Shown: piece after piece, positions 1-12,236 of the stretch
How positions within the stretch are numbered: the first letter of the stretch is position 1
How the letters are laid out: the number at the start of each line of letters is the position of its first letter
Origin: Owenia fusiformis
Lineage: Eukaryota; Annelida; Polychaeta; Sabellida; Oweniidae
Reading direction: 5' to 3'
Assembly (NCBI GenBank): GCA_903813345.2
Contig: CAIIXF020000009.1
Span: 18,689,759 to 18,753,758 of the forward strand
Length of the DNA stretch: 64,000 nt
Notes under the pieces: model-generated
What the model was told of the DNA's origin: nothing
What the model saw: only the letters and a program-made list of their open reading frames with translations
Databases searched by the model: none
Program-made: the position numbers and the translations under genes

Positions 1-1777
1 AGGTCTGTTGCTAGTGTCAGTGTATCCATATTGGATTTGCTGTAATCAAAAAGTAAATTGAGTTTTCCATGGGGAAAGGAGCGACTTGACCCACAGTATA
101 TGACCAGTGAATCACCGAGATTTTCATTAAAATGATTTGAGTGTGTACTTTTATATCTTTTATAGTTCTCAGGACAAATTATATCATTTAATCATTTATT
201 GTGATGATCAAGTATCTATATATTAGTTTCACTTTTTTTACAATTCAGATTTTGTTTGTAACATCGGGAACAGAAAACAACATAAGCCCTATAAATCATA
301 CATATTCACTTATTCAGACCATATTCATCAGGCAACTACAGGTATAAATCAAACATAATCAAAAAAAAAAAATTATTGTCTACCCTGCCATTGGATTAAA
401 CTGGAACATTAATACAACTTATTCCCTCACATTTTATACTCAATAGGGAAATAAAGTCAAGTGAGGTGAAAATGGTCTATAGGGGACCATAATTTTTCAT
501 GTTTCATGTGCATGTTCTTCAAAATAGTGCAAACTTAACCTCCTTAATGTCAAACAGAGTTTCAATGTATTGCTTTAATCATGGGCTTTCAAGAGATTTA
601 ATTCTGTAACAACCACAAAATTCCCATTTACAATAGTTTAATTTGCTTACTACCAAGGGTACCAAAAAAAGTCAAACACAAGTGAAATATGCAAGATTAA
701 TGCACATGATATATGCTAGATTCCTAGTCTTTCTCACTTAGTACTTTTCTATTTCTTTATTTGAATCCACTTATATCATGTTGACTTCAATTTATATCAA
801 AATTATTATTTGAATGCTATTTTAATAAAGATGAGAAACTATGATGCAGTACTGAATATGTGTATATATTTCAATACTTTCCATATAAGGTGTTATGATC
901 TCATATATTAGTGGTAGAGACGCAGCTATTATGCAAGATGCTTGAGATGACGGCATGTCATACATTGCAATCATTGTCTGAGGAATCTGCATTGTAGTTT
1001 ACTCCATCGCATATATGCTCAATATAACGTGATGACGTCAATTGTGCTTTGTGTACCTCTAATGCAGATACTGCTGGAAAGTTTATGAATTATTCACCAT
1101 CATAGCCATGTTATTTATAAGGTAGAATAAAAGACAAACCAGAATGTTGTGAACCAAACAACCAGTCTCATTTAATATAAAGCTATTTTTATATGTAAAG
1201 TTTGACTAATGTTGCTGTAAGGGGCATCTCCTCTAGGAATAGTCATATTTAAATGCAGCTATCAGTTGTCTTCAGTAAAATGAAATACCTTTAGTCAATA
1301 TCTTGCAGGTATTTTTCATATTGGGGAAAGAGATTGACAAGTCAAGACTGACCTATAAAACTCATATTTTGAAACCTTTAACAATTTACCTAGTTTTTGA
1401 TTTAACAGTTAACATATTGACTTAATTATATTAAATATGATTTTTATTACAGATTAAACATATTTTAACAAAGGGTTTATCCACCTCTTTGTAAATTTTA
1501 CTAAATTTTGCCCTACTTTTTCTACAGAAACAGGACAATTTAGCAATAACAAAATAATTAGTTATTCTGCTTCAAATCTCTTCCAAAAAACTTCTGCTTG
1601 GCTTACCTTGACTAGATAAGCAACATAATTAGCTGTAGAATTAGCTCCAGAGATGCTTCTCTATCTCTTGTACTTCTGATCTAAAAGTGCTTTACTTCAC
1701 CACTATTGATTGGTTGAACCACTTGTCCATCCCCTTTGCACCCCACCCCTGTTGAACAGTACTGTGGAGAGAATGTG
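1..1777. other. AT-rich non-coding stretch, no gene seen
   Basis: There is no ORF with recognisable protein similarity and no clear repeat structure. The bases at 970-1005 resemble 52190-52220 (both read GAGG, then GCATT, then TAGTTTACT), so a short dispersed repeat may be present. A possible minus-strand exon near 1610-1685 has a plausible acceptor and donor but an internal stop, and I do not call it. Confidence 0.5.
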
Positions 1778-1785
1778 GTATGGAT

Positions 1786-2693
1786 TAGAGGTCGCAACGG
1801 TACTGAAAACCAGTACCGGTAACCGTCACGCTAATAACCGTACCGTTATCGAAATACCGGTAAAATATGTAAGATAAAATGCCAATGCGCTGCCGACCCC
1901 ACTTTGTTCCTAACTCTCTCCATAGCTTCTCAAGTCTATATGCATACATGGTGCAAGACCGGTTTGAACCCATACTGATGAACTTCACGAAATAGTATGT
2001 ACAGCTGTAACTATCTTACGAATCAAGATGTATTTTTAGTTTTAAACTAAATGTATTACACATTTCAAACCATTTCTCAACTGTATCATAGCAAGCGACG
2101 TACAGTATAATGTACATGGGGGTGGGTAGGTAAAATAGATTTTATTGATTGTCTTGAGTTCTGGAAAGTAAACGGAGGAAAATATCCTGATGTAGCGAGT
2201 TTGGCTGAAACATATCATGTTATTCCTGCGTCATTCGTGTCAAGTGAACGCCAGTTCAGTGCAGCTGGCAACACCATCACTTCCAAACGGGCACAACTTT
2301 AACCCGAGGTTGTCAATGCCTTGTTGTTCGTAAATGACTATTACAAACATAATTCAGTTTCTGGATCTGACGTTGACACTACAACTGCACCGGAACTGCC
2401 AAACATGCATAACTACAACCAAATCTGAGCCTGAACATGAAGCTACTACACCCGAACTGCCAAGCATGGACATCACACCTGAACTGCCAAACATGGAAAT
2501 CACACCTGAACTGCCAAACATGGACATCTAAATGTACGCATTGTGAAAGTGGAAATTAAACGAAATAATTAAAAAACGACGTGTCTTTTATTTCCCCGGG
2601 GATTATCGTCGGTTAACCGGTTAATAATTTTAGTACCGGTAAATGCTCAATTCCGTACCGAAACCGTATAACCGGAATTACCGTCAGCCTCTA
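1786..2693 (+). mobile_element. hAT-family DNA transposon, degenerate, with 8-bp target-site duplication
   Basis: The element starts TAGAGG and ends CCTCTA. The ends form an imperfect inverted repeat: the left reads TAGAGGTCGCAACGGTA and the complement of the right reads TAGAGGCTGACGGTA. Direct copies of GTATGGAT flank it at 1778-1785 and 2694-2701, an 8-bp duplication typical of hAT insertion. GTACCGGTA-type motifs recur just inside both ends and may be transposase-binding subterminal repeats. At 908 bp it is far too short to be autonomous. The only coding remnant is the C-terminal hAT dimerisation region, so it is an internally deleted copy. Confidence 0.88.
2135..2428 (+). pseudogene. hAT transposase C-terminal (hATC dimerisation) remnant
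   Basis: Reading from 2135, the frame gives an hATC-like stretch: a tryptophan followed by a KYPDVASLAE segment, then VIPASFVSSERQFSAAG, then a TSKRAQL segment. The SERxFSxAG core is the hallmark of the hAT dimerisation domain. The frame is broken by TAA at 2300-2302, exactly where family members read L-S/x-PE. It then continues PEVVNALLFVNDYY to a second stop at 2426-2428. The catalytic RNase-H-like domain and BED zinc finger are missing. The downstream sequence has short in-register repeats of an E-L-P-N-M motif at about 2394-2525. It lies inside the hAT element at 1786-2693. It is a decayed fragment rather than a working gene. Confidence 0.85.
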
Positions 2694-2701
2694 GTATGGA
2701 T

Positions 2702-3775
2702 AGAAATCAGGGGGGTTGGGGGTTACCAGACACGATGCATAACTGTATACTTTCATACTAAGTGGCTTATTGGGGAGTTTTACCACCCATGGAGCTTATA
2801 ACTTATTTACTTATTATATTTTTTAAAGATTTTCTAGAGGTTGACTCAATGTTTTTCTGTCAATCACCATATGATTTTATGTTATTTATCTTATTTTTCA
2901 TGCTTCATTCACTTTTGTTATTTACGTGTCTGCTTGGTGTAACACTATCCACTTTTTAGGTGGGAAAGATGCATTAATTTAGACAGACAAACGCTGTGGC
3001 ATTTTAAAAATGCTCATATTCTGACATGAATGAAAAATTGCTATGAATGGTGGAGTTTTTGCAGCTGATTTATATGCAGAGTAGCGTAACAGAGTGGAAA
3101 ACGTAAACAACCTCTCAATTTTTTTTACTGAAAAACGCACGTTTTAGTGTCAGTTTATCAGTTTCGGCATATATTATACCACAGATTAGATCTAGAAACA
3201 AATTATTATCATAATATTTAACTTTGTCCATCATCTTCATCATAATGGAATTATATGTTTAAACATATTCACTCCTTTTTCAGTTTTGATAGAAGATAAC
3301 TGACTAACATTATTATTAGGACAAAATATGCTGGGAAAATTACATCAGTATAATTTATTTGATGCTTTTATTGCTAAGTTCAAAAATGTTTGTGGGTGAA
3401 GAAGTCAATGTTTTAATAATTGCTGCTTTGAAGTACATGTTCAGAGATAAGTACATGTGCACTTTCCAGTTTATTTTTATATCAAAGTTCCTGAATTTTT
3501 ATCCTTGTAAAGGATATTTGAGATATCTTAATGTGTTCAGTATAGCAGTCATGGAACATCAAGGTCAATATTTTCTCTTATCTGTTCTATTTACCACATT
3601 TTAGGAGATTGATTATTTAGGCCATTGTTATTAATCCATACACATGGACATATTATTTTGCTGTAGAGTTATAAAACACGTAATAGCAATCTCCCCAATT
3701 TTCCTGAACAGGGTACCATTTCCTAATTGTACCCGGACCCGTTTTTGTCAAAATATCTTCTTTTTGACAACAAAG
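2702..3775. other. AT-rich non-coding stretch, no feature seen
   Basis: Low-complexity AT-rich DNA follows the hAT element. The short open frames here are hydrophobic and A/T-biased and show no domain. I see no tandem repeat or element boundary. Confidence 0.5.
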
Positions 3776-3953
3776 AACAAGCAGTTCTTCAACAGGTCAA
3801 CACTGATGCAGCTCAGCAGCCAGTTGCTCTCTTTGCTGGAGAGATCACTGCTCATTGTTGTGCACTGTTTTGAAGGTCGTCATGGGACCTCCAACATCAT
3901 TGTCAACTTCAAGGTCAATTTTCTCGATGTTTACAATAATGGTACACAACAAA
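3776..3953 (+). CDS. Candidate isolated exon resembling part of a SEA domain (tentative)
   Basis: A frame open from 3644 to 4168 contains one stretch unlike its surroundings. From about 3776 the codons often end in G or C. They encode an amphipathic helix (LMQLSSQLLSLLERSL) followed by VVHCFEGRHGTSNIIVNFKVNF. The alternating GTSNIIVNFKVNFLD segment resembles the beta-strand after the G-S motif of SEA domains, the extracellular modules that often self-cleave. Possible splice sites are an AG at 3774-3775 and GT donors at 3942 or 3954. No neighbouring exon of the same protein was found, so this may be one exon of a long-intron gene, a decayed gene piece or chance. The SEA call is from pattern memory only. 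Confidence 0.33.
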
Positions 3954-6900
3954 GTAAAGATGTAACGGACACTATTTTTATAGATAATTGGATAATGGTA
4001 ACTTCAACAAAATGTGCTGATGAAGAAATTGGGCTAGTAATAATTGCTCGAAGGTTTTTCTCAGTTAACAATCCTATTGATTCTTTGATTTTAGCGTCTC
4101 ACTATAACATAAATATTGTGCTCCCAAAATTAGGAAGTGTTAGTGGCAATCAAATTCTCTGCATGTAATTCTTGTTTAATTGATATAGATGTGCATGGTT
4201 ATTCTCAGGAAGAGCTATGCCAAGTTCATGAACACCATGAAGTGCCATAAAATGTGTACTTCCCAAAGTTGAAACACCACATTGATTATAGGGTTTAAAA
4301 TGCAAACTTGGATTAAAGATTGTGAAATGAGCAAGGAATATAGTAAATAAACATACATGCAGTACTCTGTAATTAATGTTAAGAAATACCAGAAAAACAT
4401 TCTTTACTGCAAAATTGAATGGAATATACCTGACTAAATTGAAATATAAGATGGGTTTCTTTTATTGCAGTTTGATGTTCAGATAGTTGATCTTCTTTAC
4501 CAAACGTGATTGCATTATCAGAGTTTGATTACCCTGAGTCTCTATCAGCTAGCCATTCTACCCTCTGACTTAAAGATGATCTTAACAATCTCAAATGTTG
4601 CTTCTGTGCAAGTTACCTGATTAAGCTAGTTCTAAGAAAATGTAATCTTGCTTCAAGACTATGGTCCACCCATATCTACCTCACCAACACAACAAACTTG
4701 TAGTTAGAGGGGTAGGGGCTAACAAGGGCTTGTAGGGAAATTAGGAAATTGTAAGATTATCTGACTGTATATTTTGAATGGATATAAACAAGGCTAGATA
4801 AAAAATTTATATCTTATATGTTGAGTATATTGAGTGGGACTTCTGCTAACTGTCACTAACACTATGGGTTAAGCTAGATTGAATCACAAGTTCTTCTTTT
4901 CAATGTTAGATGTCTATAGAACAATGAATTTGATCATATTAGACTTCACTTACCCTTTCATTATTACACATGTTCAACTACACGTAGCCTGTACAAAGGA
5001 TGGGCTTGGCTCCCTGGATGTTAACAAATCGTGATACCATGGCTTTGATTTGTTCAATAGGTGAAGAATTCACCAATTTAATGTATTAATATAAAGTTAG
5101 AAGTGAGGTAACAATCTGTGATTTTGCTTTAGAGATTATGATAGGTGCAATTCATTTATAAGCACATGTATGTCATTACGAAATAATGAGAACACATAGT
5201 GTAATCAAATTTCTTCTGCTTACGTATGTACAGATAATTCATATATGGTATATAAGGCGTCACTGGTAACAAGACAATACGTAGTTGGTATATGACACAA
5301 TGCGTCAGTGGTATACATATAGACAACATGTAAATGGTATGTGAGTAATACATAGGTATTACATAAAACAATGACTAGGTTGTACATCGTGGTGTGATTA
5401 TAAAATTGATGAGTCAGGTTACGCAAAGCATAATTCTCTCATTGTCAATATGATTAGGCTCGATCTTTGAGTAAGAAATTAAAGGCAAAATCTGATCTAT
5501 AGGGGGTGGCAAAATTACAAGAAACATGTATAATTGACCTACCAATCTATTCTTTACAATATCAAATACAATATCTCCCAAAAGATTCACAATATGTTAT
5601 AAATTGGTGAAGTTATTAATGATTCAAAGTGCAAAAATGTTTAAATTCTCCCAAATGATAAGAATGGTAACCATTCTTATAGAAAAATAACACATTATTG
5701 TAAAAATCTTTAATTTACCTGTAATAAAGTATGCACTTTTGTGATTTTTAGAAAATAGACATGACAAGGAATGACATGAGCCAAAAATATTCTAAAATTG
5801 AAACAATTTTTTGTTTAGCCTGCTCGCTATATCTGATTCTCTCTTTAACAAACAATAGAATATACAGGCAGGCACCAAACAATTCTCATTTGCATAGAAA
5901 TTCCAGAAAACCTTGTAGTTCTTTTAAATTCTAGAGTGATGAGTTAAGTCTGATATAAGAGGCATTTTAAGCACATGTTAAATATCCTTAGATCTTCAGA
6001 ATTAAAACATAAACCTTACTTTACATTTCCTAGTTTCCTGGTAAATAAAGGGATAGAAGTCGTAAATTATATGTTAGATCTCATGGGTAGTCACTCCCAC
6101 TCTAATTCCCACATTAACATGGTACATGTTTTTTTTTATCATTTATTATTGGCGGAATCATGGATATTGAAGTTTATAATTCATAGAAGAATAGACTGTC
6201 CATGTAGATTAAGAACAAGTATACAAGTTGAGTGTGCAAGGAAGTTTGAGTATATTTATATAACTTTTCATGGCATTACTGCAGAAGAATGAGGAAGGTC
6301 CATTTTCTTGGAAAAGATGTGAATAAAATTGTTCAGTCAGGTAGAACGCTGTTAACCAACACTCAGTGAAGCATGTTCTTTCAGTCTTTATTTCACATAA
6401 ATATGCTGAATGAATTGTTTCAATGATTGCTAAATGTATAAAAATATATGGTATGATATGTTTATTTTTGTGCATTTCATTCATGCATTTGTTGCAATAC
6501 AGTTGAAGTGCTTTATATCTTCGATATCATTGCTTATATTACCAATTATTGCTATATCTTCTAAATCATTTTTGGTGGCATCTTTGTGACCATATTTGGG
6601 ATTTTACATTAGTTATGACAGTTGCTATAGAAACAGCTTCATTCGTTGTTGGGCCTGGATTAGGAGTTTGCTGATTCATCCATATAATAAAAGCATATTT
6701 ACCTCAACTTTTCATTATCATTTCCTCTAATGGGATTATAAGAGCATACTAGGCTCTTCTTAAGTTTGCCTACTTTGTAAAGATCAAGAAATATTCCAAA
6801 AATAACCTAATTCAAGATAATAGGAATGAGATCAACTAAAAAAATGTAGAATCTCCTAAATGTTTGAGTAAGAACATCATAAATCTGCCCTATGTAATTT

Positions 6901-8420
6901 GATTTTGAATTCTGATTGGTTCATTGTGTACATGTGTTAGTTTTTTAGGTATATGGGATAGACCCTCCTTTGTGATATGAGTGCGGAAGTACTATCCCTC
7001 TTCAGTTTCAAGGCTAGCTGGCTGATGTGTTGAGCCCAAGGGGTCTCTGTTAACATCCAGGTGGGGCAACTTTGATATGAGAATAACAAGCACCACTTTT
7101 TTCATTGGTTTCCTTCATATGAAAGATCCATATTTGTATTTTTGAATTATGAAATTTTGAATATCTCTTCATATGCTAGTATAGGTTCAAATAGGTGAGA
7201 TATGTGTGAACGTGACTCTTAAAGAAACACATCCTTTATGGCTCTTCATGTTCAGAAAGAACCCATGTGGTAAGAGTGACTATATCCATTTTGATCTTGG
7301 GTATGCAAGAGTCCCGATCAGATGTTGTAATTTGTAATCTCAAATCTTGGTAATTGACCAGAAATTCCAAGATCAAGTTCAGATTCCAAATGTAAGACTG
7401 TAAAACACATACAGTACTTGATTTCTGCTTTGATATTCTCATACCTTGGAAAATGTGAGATGTGTAAAACAACTCAAAGATAAAATGTTTAAAGGTCCTC
7501 TATATAACTTTTATTTAATATTAGTCTTTTTATGAATGCATTGTGTCATCTTCTCAAAATATTGTATTCATGTATGTACTTTTGATATCGTTATTTTTCT
7601 GGCTTTATTCGCTATAATTGCCCTTTATGTTTTTCACTTTTTTGCAATGAAATTCTAATACGGGAATTCTATATTGACGTCATCAGCAGTTGGATTCTGG
7701 TCATTTGGCCTCTATATTTTTCTTGATTTGAATGAAGTTCACTATTTTTTATATTTTCTATACAATTTAGAGTATGGAATGCTTGTTAACTTTACTTCTT
7801 TCTAATTTCTCTTAAAATTTCCATTATGTTTCCCCTGTCCACAGGCTTTTTACATACAGATGAGGCAATCCAATGGCAAACTTAGGACTAAATTACTAAG
7901 TGATTGACAATGATAGTAGTAAAATACATAAACCAATTTTTTCTTTTCTTTCATGTTTTGTATGGCGATGTTGCACGCTGTATTGATTTTCACTGCTTTT
8001 ACAGAGTACATGCACTTACCATTTTATGCAAAAGAGACTCATTGTGACAAAAATAACAAAGATGTGAAAATGGCTATTATCTTTATTCTAGTTGTCAATA
8101 ATAATGATAGATGACTAGGGGGATATAGGGCTAAATCTTCTTTCTAAGATATCTTCAATTATGTATATTGCCACATATTAGTCAGGCTTTGCTTTGTCAA
8201 GAACGTATTTGTGATCCACACCTTCCCATATGCCCTAAGTTACATTCATTATGGTAGATTATGTTGACATCTATCATGTCAGTTAATTAATCAAAAGAAT
8301 ATTATGCATATGTCAGTTTCATTTAAGGAAAAAAATATGTTATACTCAATTACTTCCTGGTATTTTTTACTACAGGTACCCAGAGGCTTGTGGATTAACT
8401 ACCCATTTAAAGATATGAAA
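3954..8420. other. AT-rich non-coding stretch
   Basis: No gene is supported here. The short open frames at 5156-5426, 5975-6292, 6209-6484 and 7236-7472 lack domains and have A/T-driven composition. A copy of the dispersed CTATAYAATTTAGA motif lies at 7758-7771. Confidence 0.5.
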
Positions 8421-8690
8421 ACTATTGAAGCTATTCTCAAACTATTGAAACTATTGTCAGACTATTGAAACTATTCTCAAACTATTAAAACTATTCTAAA
8501 ACTATTGAAACTATTCTCAAACTATTGAAACTATTCTAAAACTATTGAAACTATTCTCAAACTATTAAAACTATTCTAAAACTATTGAAACTATTCTCAA
8601 ACTATTGAAACTATTCTAAAACTATTGAAACTATTCTCAAGCTATTGAAACTATTCTCAGACTATTGAAACTATTCTCAAACTATTAAAA
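8421..8690. repeat. 20-bp minisatellite, about 13.5 copies
   Basis: The unit is ACTATTGAAACTATTCTCAA. It is itself two related 10-mers that each contain CTATT. Units differ by single bases (TCTCAA/TCTAAA/TCTCAG, TTGAAA/TTAAAA). Alternation of the CAA and AAA variants suggests higher-order 40-bp growth in the middle of the array. Confidence 0.95.
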
Positions 8691-11600
8691 AGGCCCAGGA
8701 ACAGCATTAGGATTTAACAGGAACCATAACATGCATATTTGAAAGTACAGCATGTAGTAGTTTTTGCTGTGTGAATTCAGGCTGATTCCTCATACCTCTA
8801 ATCACTAATCACCTAGTAAACCAGGTATTCTTAAAATCACAGCCTTTTCACGCTTATTTCACTCTCGTTCTCTCTAGACCTTAATAAAGTGAAAGGTTTC
8901 TTGGCATTTCTATATAATTTAGATTGTTCTTTATATGCCTGTTTATTTTATTTCTTGTTAATTCCACTCTTTTCTCTGTGTTTTATATTTTAGAATATGA
9001 CCACATTGAACTAATACTCGAAGGTAATTACATGTACTTTTAACCAGGAAAGCAGAATTCTGCTTGTTTTACCTGTTCTGAAAGGATAGATGCTTAAATG
9101 GTCATCACAATATATCTTACCTGTGAAACTGTAACTTCACTTATGAAGCATATCTGACATGGGTTCTGCTTTTTAGAATTGCATATTTTATCAGGTATAT
9201 CAATGGATGATAATTACTTTATTATCTATAGAGGCAAGCCTGTAAGCATCAACAATATAAAAGAATTCACAAATCAGAGTAGCATATTTCTGCATTTCTC
9301 CTTAGTTTTGGTAGAAACTTCCAATCCTATAGGGGTTGGGTGGCTAATGAGGGATGGAGTAAAATTTGTATGCTGTTCACGATTAGAAGTTTTTCAATTA
9401 ACATTTGATGGAGTTAATTTTGCTGTAGCTTCATATCTTGAACATAGTAAATGTCATTCTGAACTTTCACTAAGTTTCACGATAGCTCTGAAATGAAATG
9501 AAGCAATTACGTTATATATAGCAGCAATGGATATGCAGATTTGCGTGAATTGAGTACCATGATTGAAATGACATACGTCGGCCATTGATTACCCTTTACG
9601 TGAATTTGAATTCAGCTTTAAATAAGAGATTGTTCATTGACACTACATTATCTGCATATGAGTAGCTGTCATTCATTCCACATTGAAGCCCACATGTAAA
9701 ATATGCTTTAGAGATTATTAAGATTTTACCATTAAATCATCTGTAATAGCCAGAGTGGAATATTCATTTACTATAATATAAAGCATTTCTTTACACGTTT
9801 CAGTATAATCTCTATATAATGCAGTACCTGTCATAACAGAGCAATTCTTTTCTACACAAAGATGATGCCTTTTGAGTTATTTACAACAAGAGCTCTGGTG
9901 AATGAATGATTTGTTAGTTGTAGACATTTAACATATTTTTATTCAAAGGTTCTTGTTTACGAGGATTACAGATGCTTCACACGCTGTAAATCAGAATTCT
10001 TTGAGAATATCATAGTAGAACTCCATTTGGGGGGGGGGGGTGTTCGCCAGAACCTCTCTGGCTACAGTCCTACATGTTGTTTGTTTGTATCCTGATATCC
10101 CTCAGCTTGCAGTGGTCAAACTACCCTTGAGTATTGCAAATAGATTACATTTTTGATGCTGATTATTAATTTAAATTAGTTTAAATATGAAATTAATGTA
10201 AGCTCTTTATAGGTAGATAACATTTCAGGGATAAGAATGTTGCTTGGCTTGTCATTTTCTGACTACTAATTCTAAGAATTAAACAGTGTAGTCAAAGTTA
10301 AGTTCTTGCAAATGGAATGGAATGGTAGGTTATTTTTTCACCTACCTCCCCCATATTCCAAAGCTAGAAATATTTACATCTCACTGCATGTTGTTTGATA
10401 GACTGGTGTATCTACTGTAAATGCCATAACCACATTCTGGGGAAATACCTCCTGGGAATATAAATTGAAAGGGGTGGGTGTCAATAAATTTTCCTTCTTG
10501 ATATTGATTGAGGATTTCAACTGTGCCGCAGCGGATGTGGGACTTAACTTACAACTTTAAACCTGTGAATAATGCAATATCTGTGATCTCATTAGAAGTG
10601 GCTGCCTTCTGGTTGTTCTGACACCATGCATCCTGACGATTCAAACCACTGTGTACCCGTGTGAAAATTTCAGACGGGTCATAGTTTAAAATCAAAATTA
10701 GTGTTAAAAGAGAAGAATTAACAGGGAATAATAGCTATAGGCGTGAAGACTATACTTCAAATTGTCTAGAAATGCAGAAAAATGAGGCACTTCATTGAAA
10801 TATAAGAGAGAAATGGTTGCGAGTATGTGTGATGACCTGAGATATTTTAAGGGTGTGCATATAACAGATATGTTGTGGAAGTTTCTTTGGAAGCCAACAG
10901 TTGTAAACAATAGCGTTGTTGCCATATTTTAGATTGACTAGTAAATTGCTGATTGTTTTCATCGTAAAGTAGTAATTTATAGTAGCAATGTTTCAGTAAA
11001 CAGGCGGCTTCATCACGACTTAAGTACAAACAACAATAATTGCACTCGGACTTGAAACAAGGAAATAACATGCATATACTTCAATAATCTGTCTATCCGT
11101 TTTAACGATTCTCTAATTCTCCCCCATTCTACGTCGATGGTAATTATAGATTATCTACCCTCTTGACTTTGATAGCATATCAAATAATGTATCGTACCTT
11201 GTATAATGTAAATCCATATTAAAGGAGCCAATATAAATAGTACAGGTTAAAACAAAAACAACATTACCATTTTTAATGAAAGTATATGAATTGTATAGCG
11301 AATCAATGAATTGTACTTGAAAAATTATTTAAAATTTAAAAAAGAGGTATAAGGTATGACATTCTGTCCCAGCTACTATATTGAGGCATTTTGTCTTGGT
11401 TCTCTGTCTCATGTATAAAACATGTTTTAATATATACATTTTGGGATGACATTTTCTGCATAAAAGCATATCAACAAAAACGTAAAATGACCATTGTAAT
11501 CAACAAATATATCAAAACTATTGCTTGGAGTGCAGCTCCAGTTAGATGTAGGTATTTCACATTATGAATGTCAGTCTTGGACATTCACTCATCTTCAGTA

Positions 11601-12047
11601 TATTTATCATGCCACTCCTAAACTATCTCTTGGAGTAGTGTTTTAATTAGTAGCTTGTTTTTCACCCTTGCTCAAAAAGTCAACCATAGTATTCTTTGTC
11701 TCGTTGGGTTCTTGTAAAAATGTGGATGTATTGCATTTCACTCATGTATTTCTATTTATAGATTTTGGACAACTGAGTTTTTAATTTGTTTCTTCCATGT
11801 TCTTCTCTTTTTCATTCTCTCTTTTTTCATTTGAAGCATGCCACCCATGCTATTTTGGTTAGAGACAAGGAGTTTAGAAGAATAATGAGTTTTAGGTGAA
11901 ACTGTTGTCTATTTGTCTTCACATTCACAGGGGTTGACCATTAAGGGAGTCATGTCCACTACTTATATATTATAGTATACAACTTACTCTTTGAAAGAGC
12001 TTGATCATATTTATATTTGAGATGATTCTCTGATCTAGCATATCGTG
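8691..12047. other. AT-rich non-coding stretch
   Basis: No supported gene. The 105-aa open frame at 9179-9496 has no domain I recognise and is A/T-rich throughout. A G-tract lies at about 10030-10040. A copy of the dispersed CTATATAATTTAGA motif is at 8910-8923. Confidence 0.5.
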
Positions 12048-12049
12048 TA

Positions 12050-12234
12050 CAGTAAAACCTGTCTTTGTGAACACCTCTCTGGTGAACACCTGTCTCTAGT
12101 AGACACCCCTCCTCCACATATACTCTACTGACGTCTGTATAAATTACCTTCTCTGTAGTGAACACAACAGTGTCTACCAACACTGAACATTTTTTATTGG
12201 CAACAAAACGTTCCAATATACAAAGGTTTTACTG
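12050..12234. mobile_element. Palindromic MITE (CAGTAAAACCT...AGGTTTTACTG), full copy
   Basis: The terminal inverted repeats begin CAGTAAAACCTG on the left and end AGGTTTTACTG on the right, flanked by TA on both sides. A TA duplication is the Tc1/mariner habit. The 185-bp interior contains reiterated GTGAACACC and AGTAGACACC motifs and has no coding capacity. Related copies lie at 14388, 24201 and 24588. Confidence 0.82.
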
Positions 12235-12236
12235 TA

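Noticed and set aside
1605-1690. Possible minus-strand exon with AG and GT borders
   Set aside because: The best frame has a stop just before the donor and no recognisable domain.
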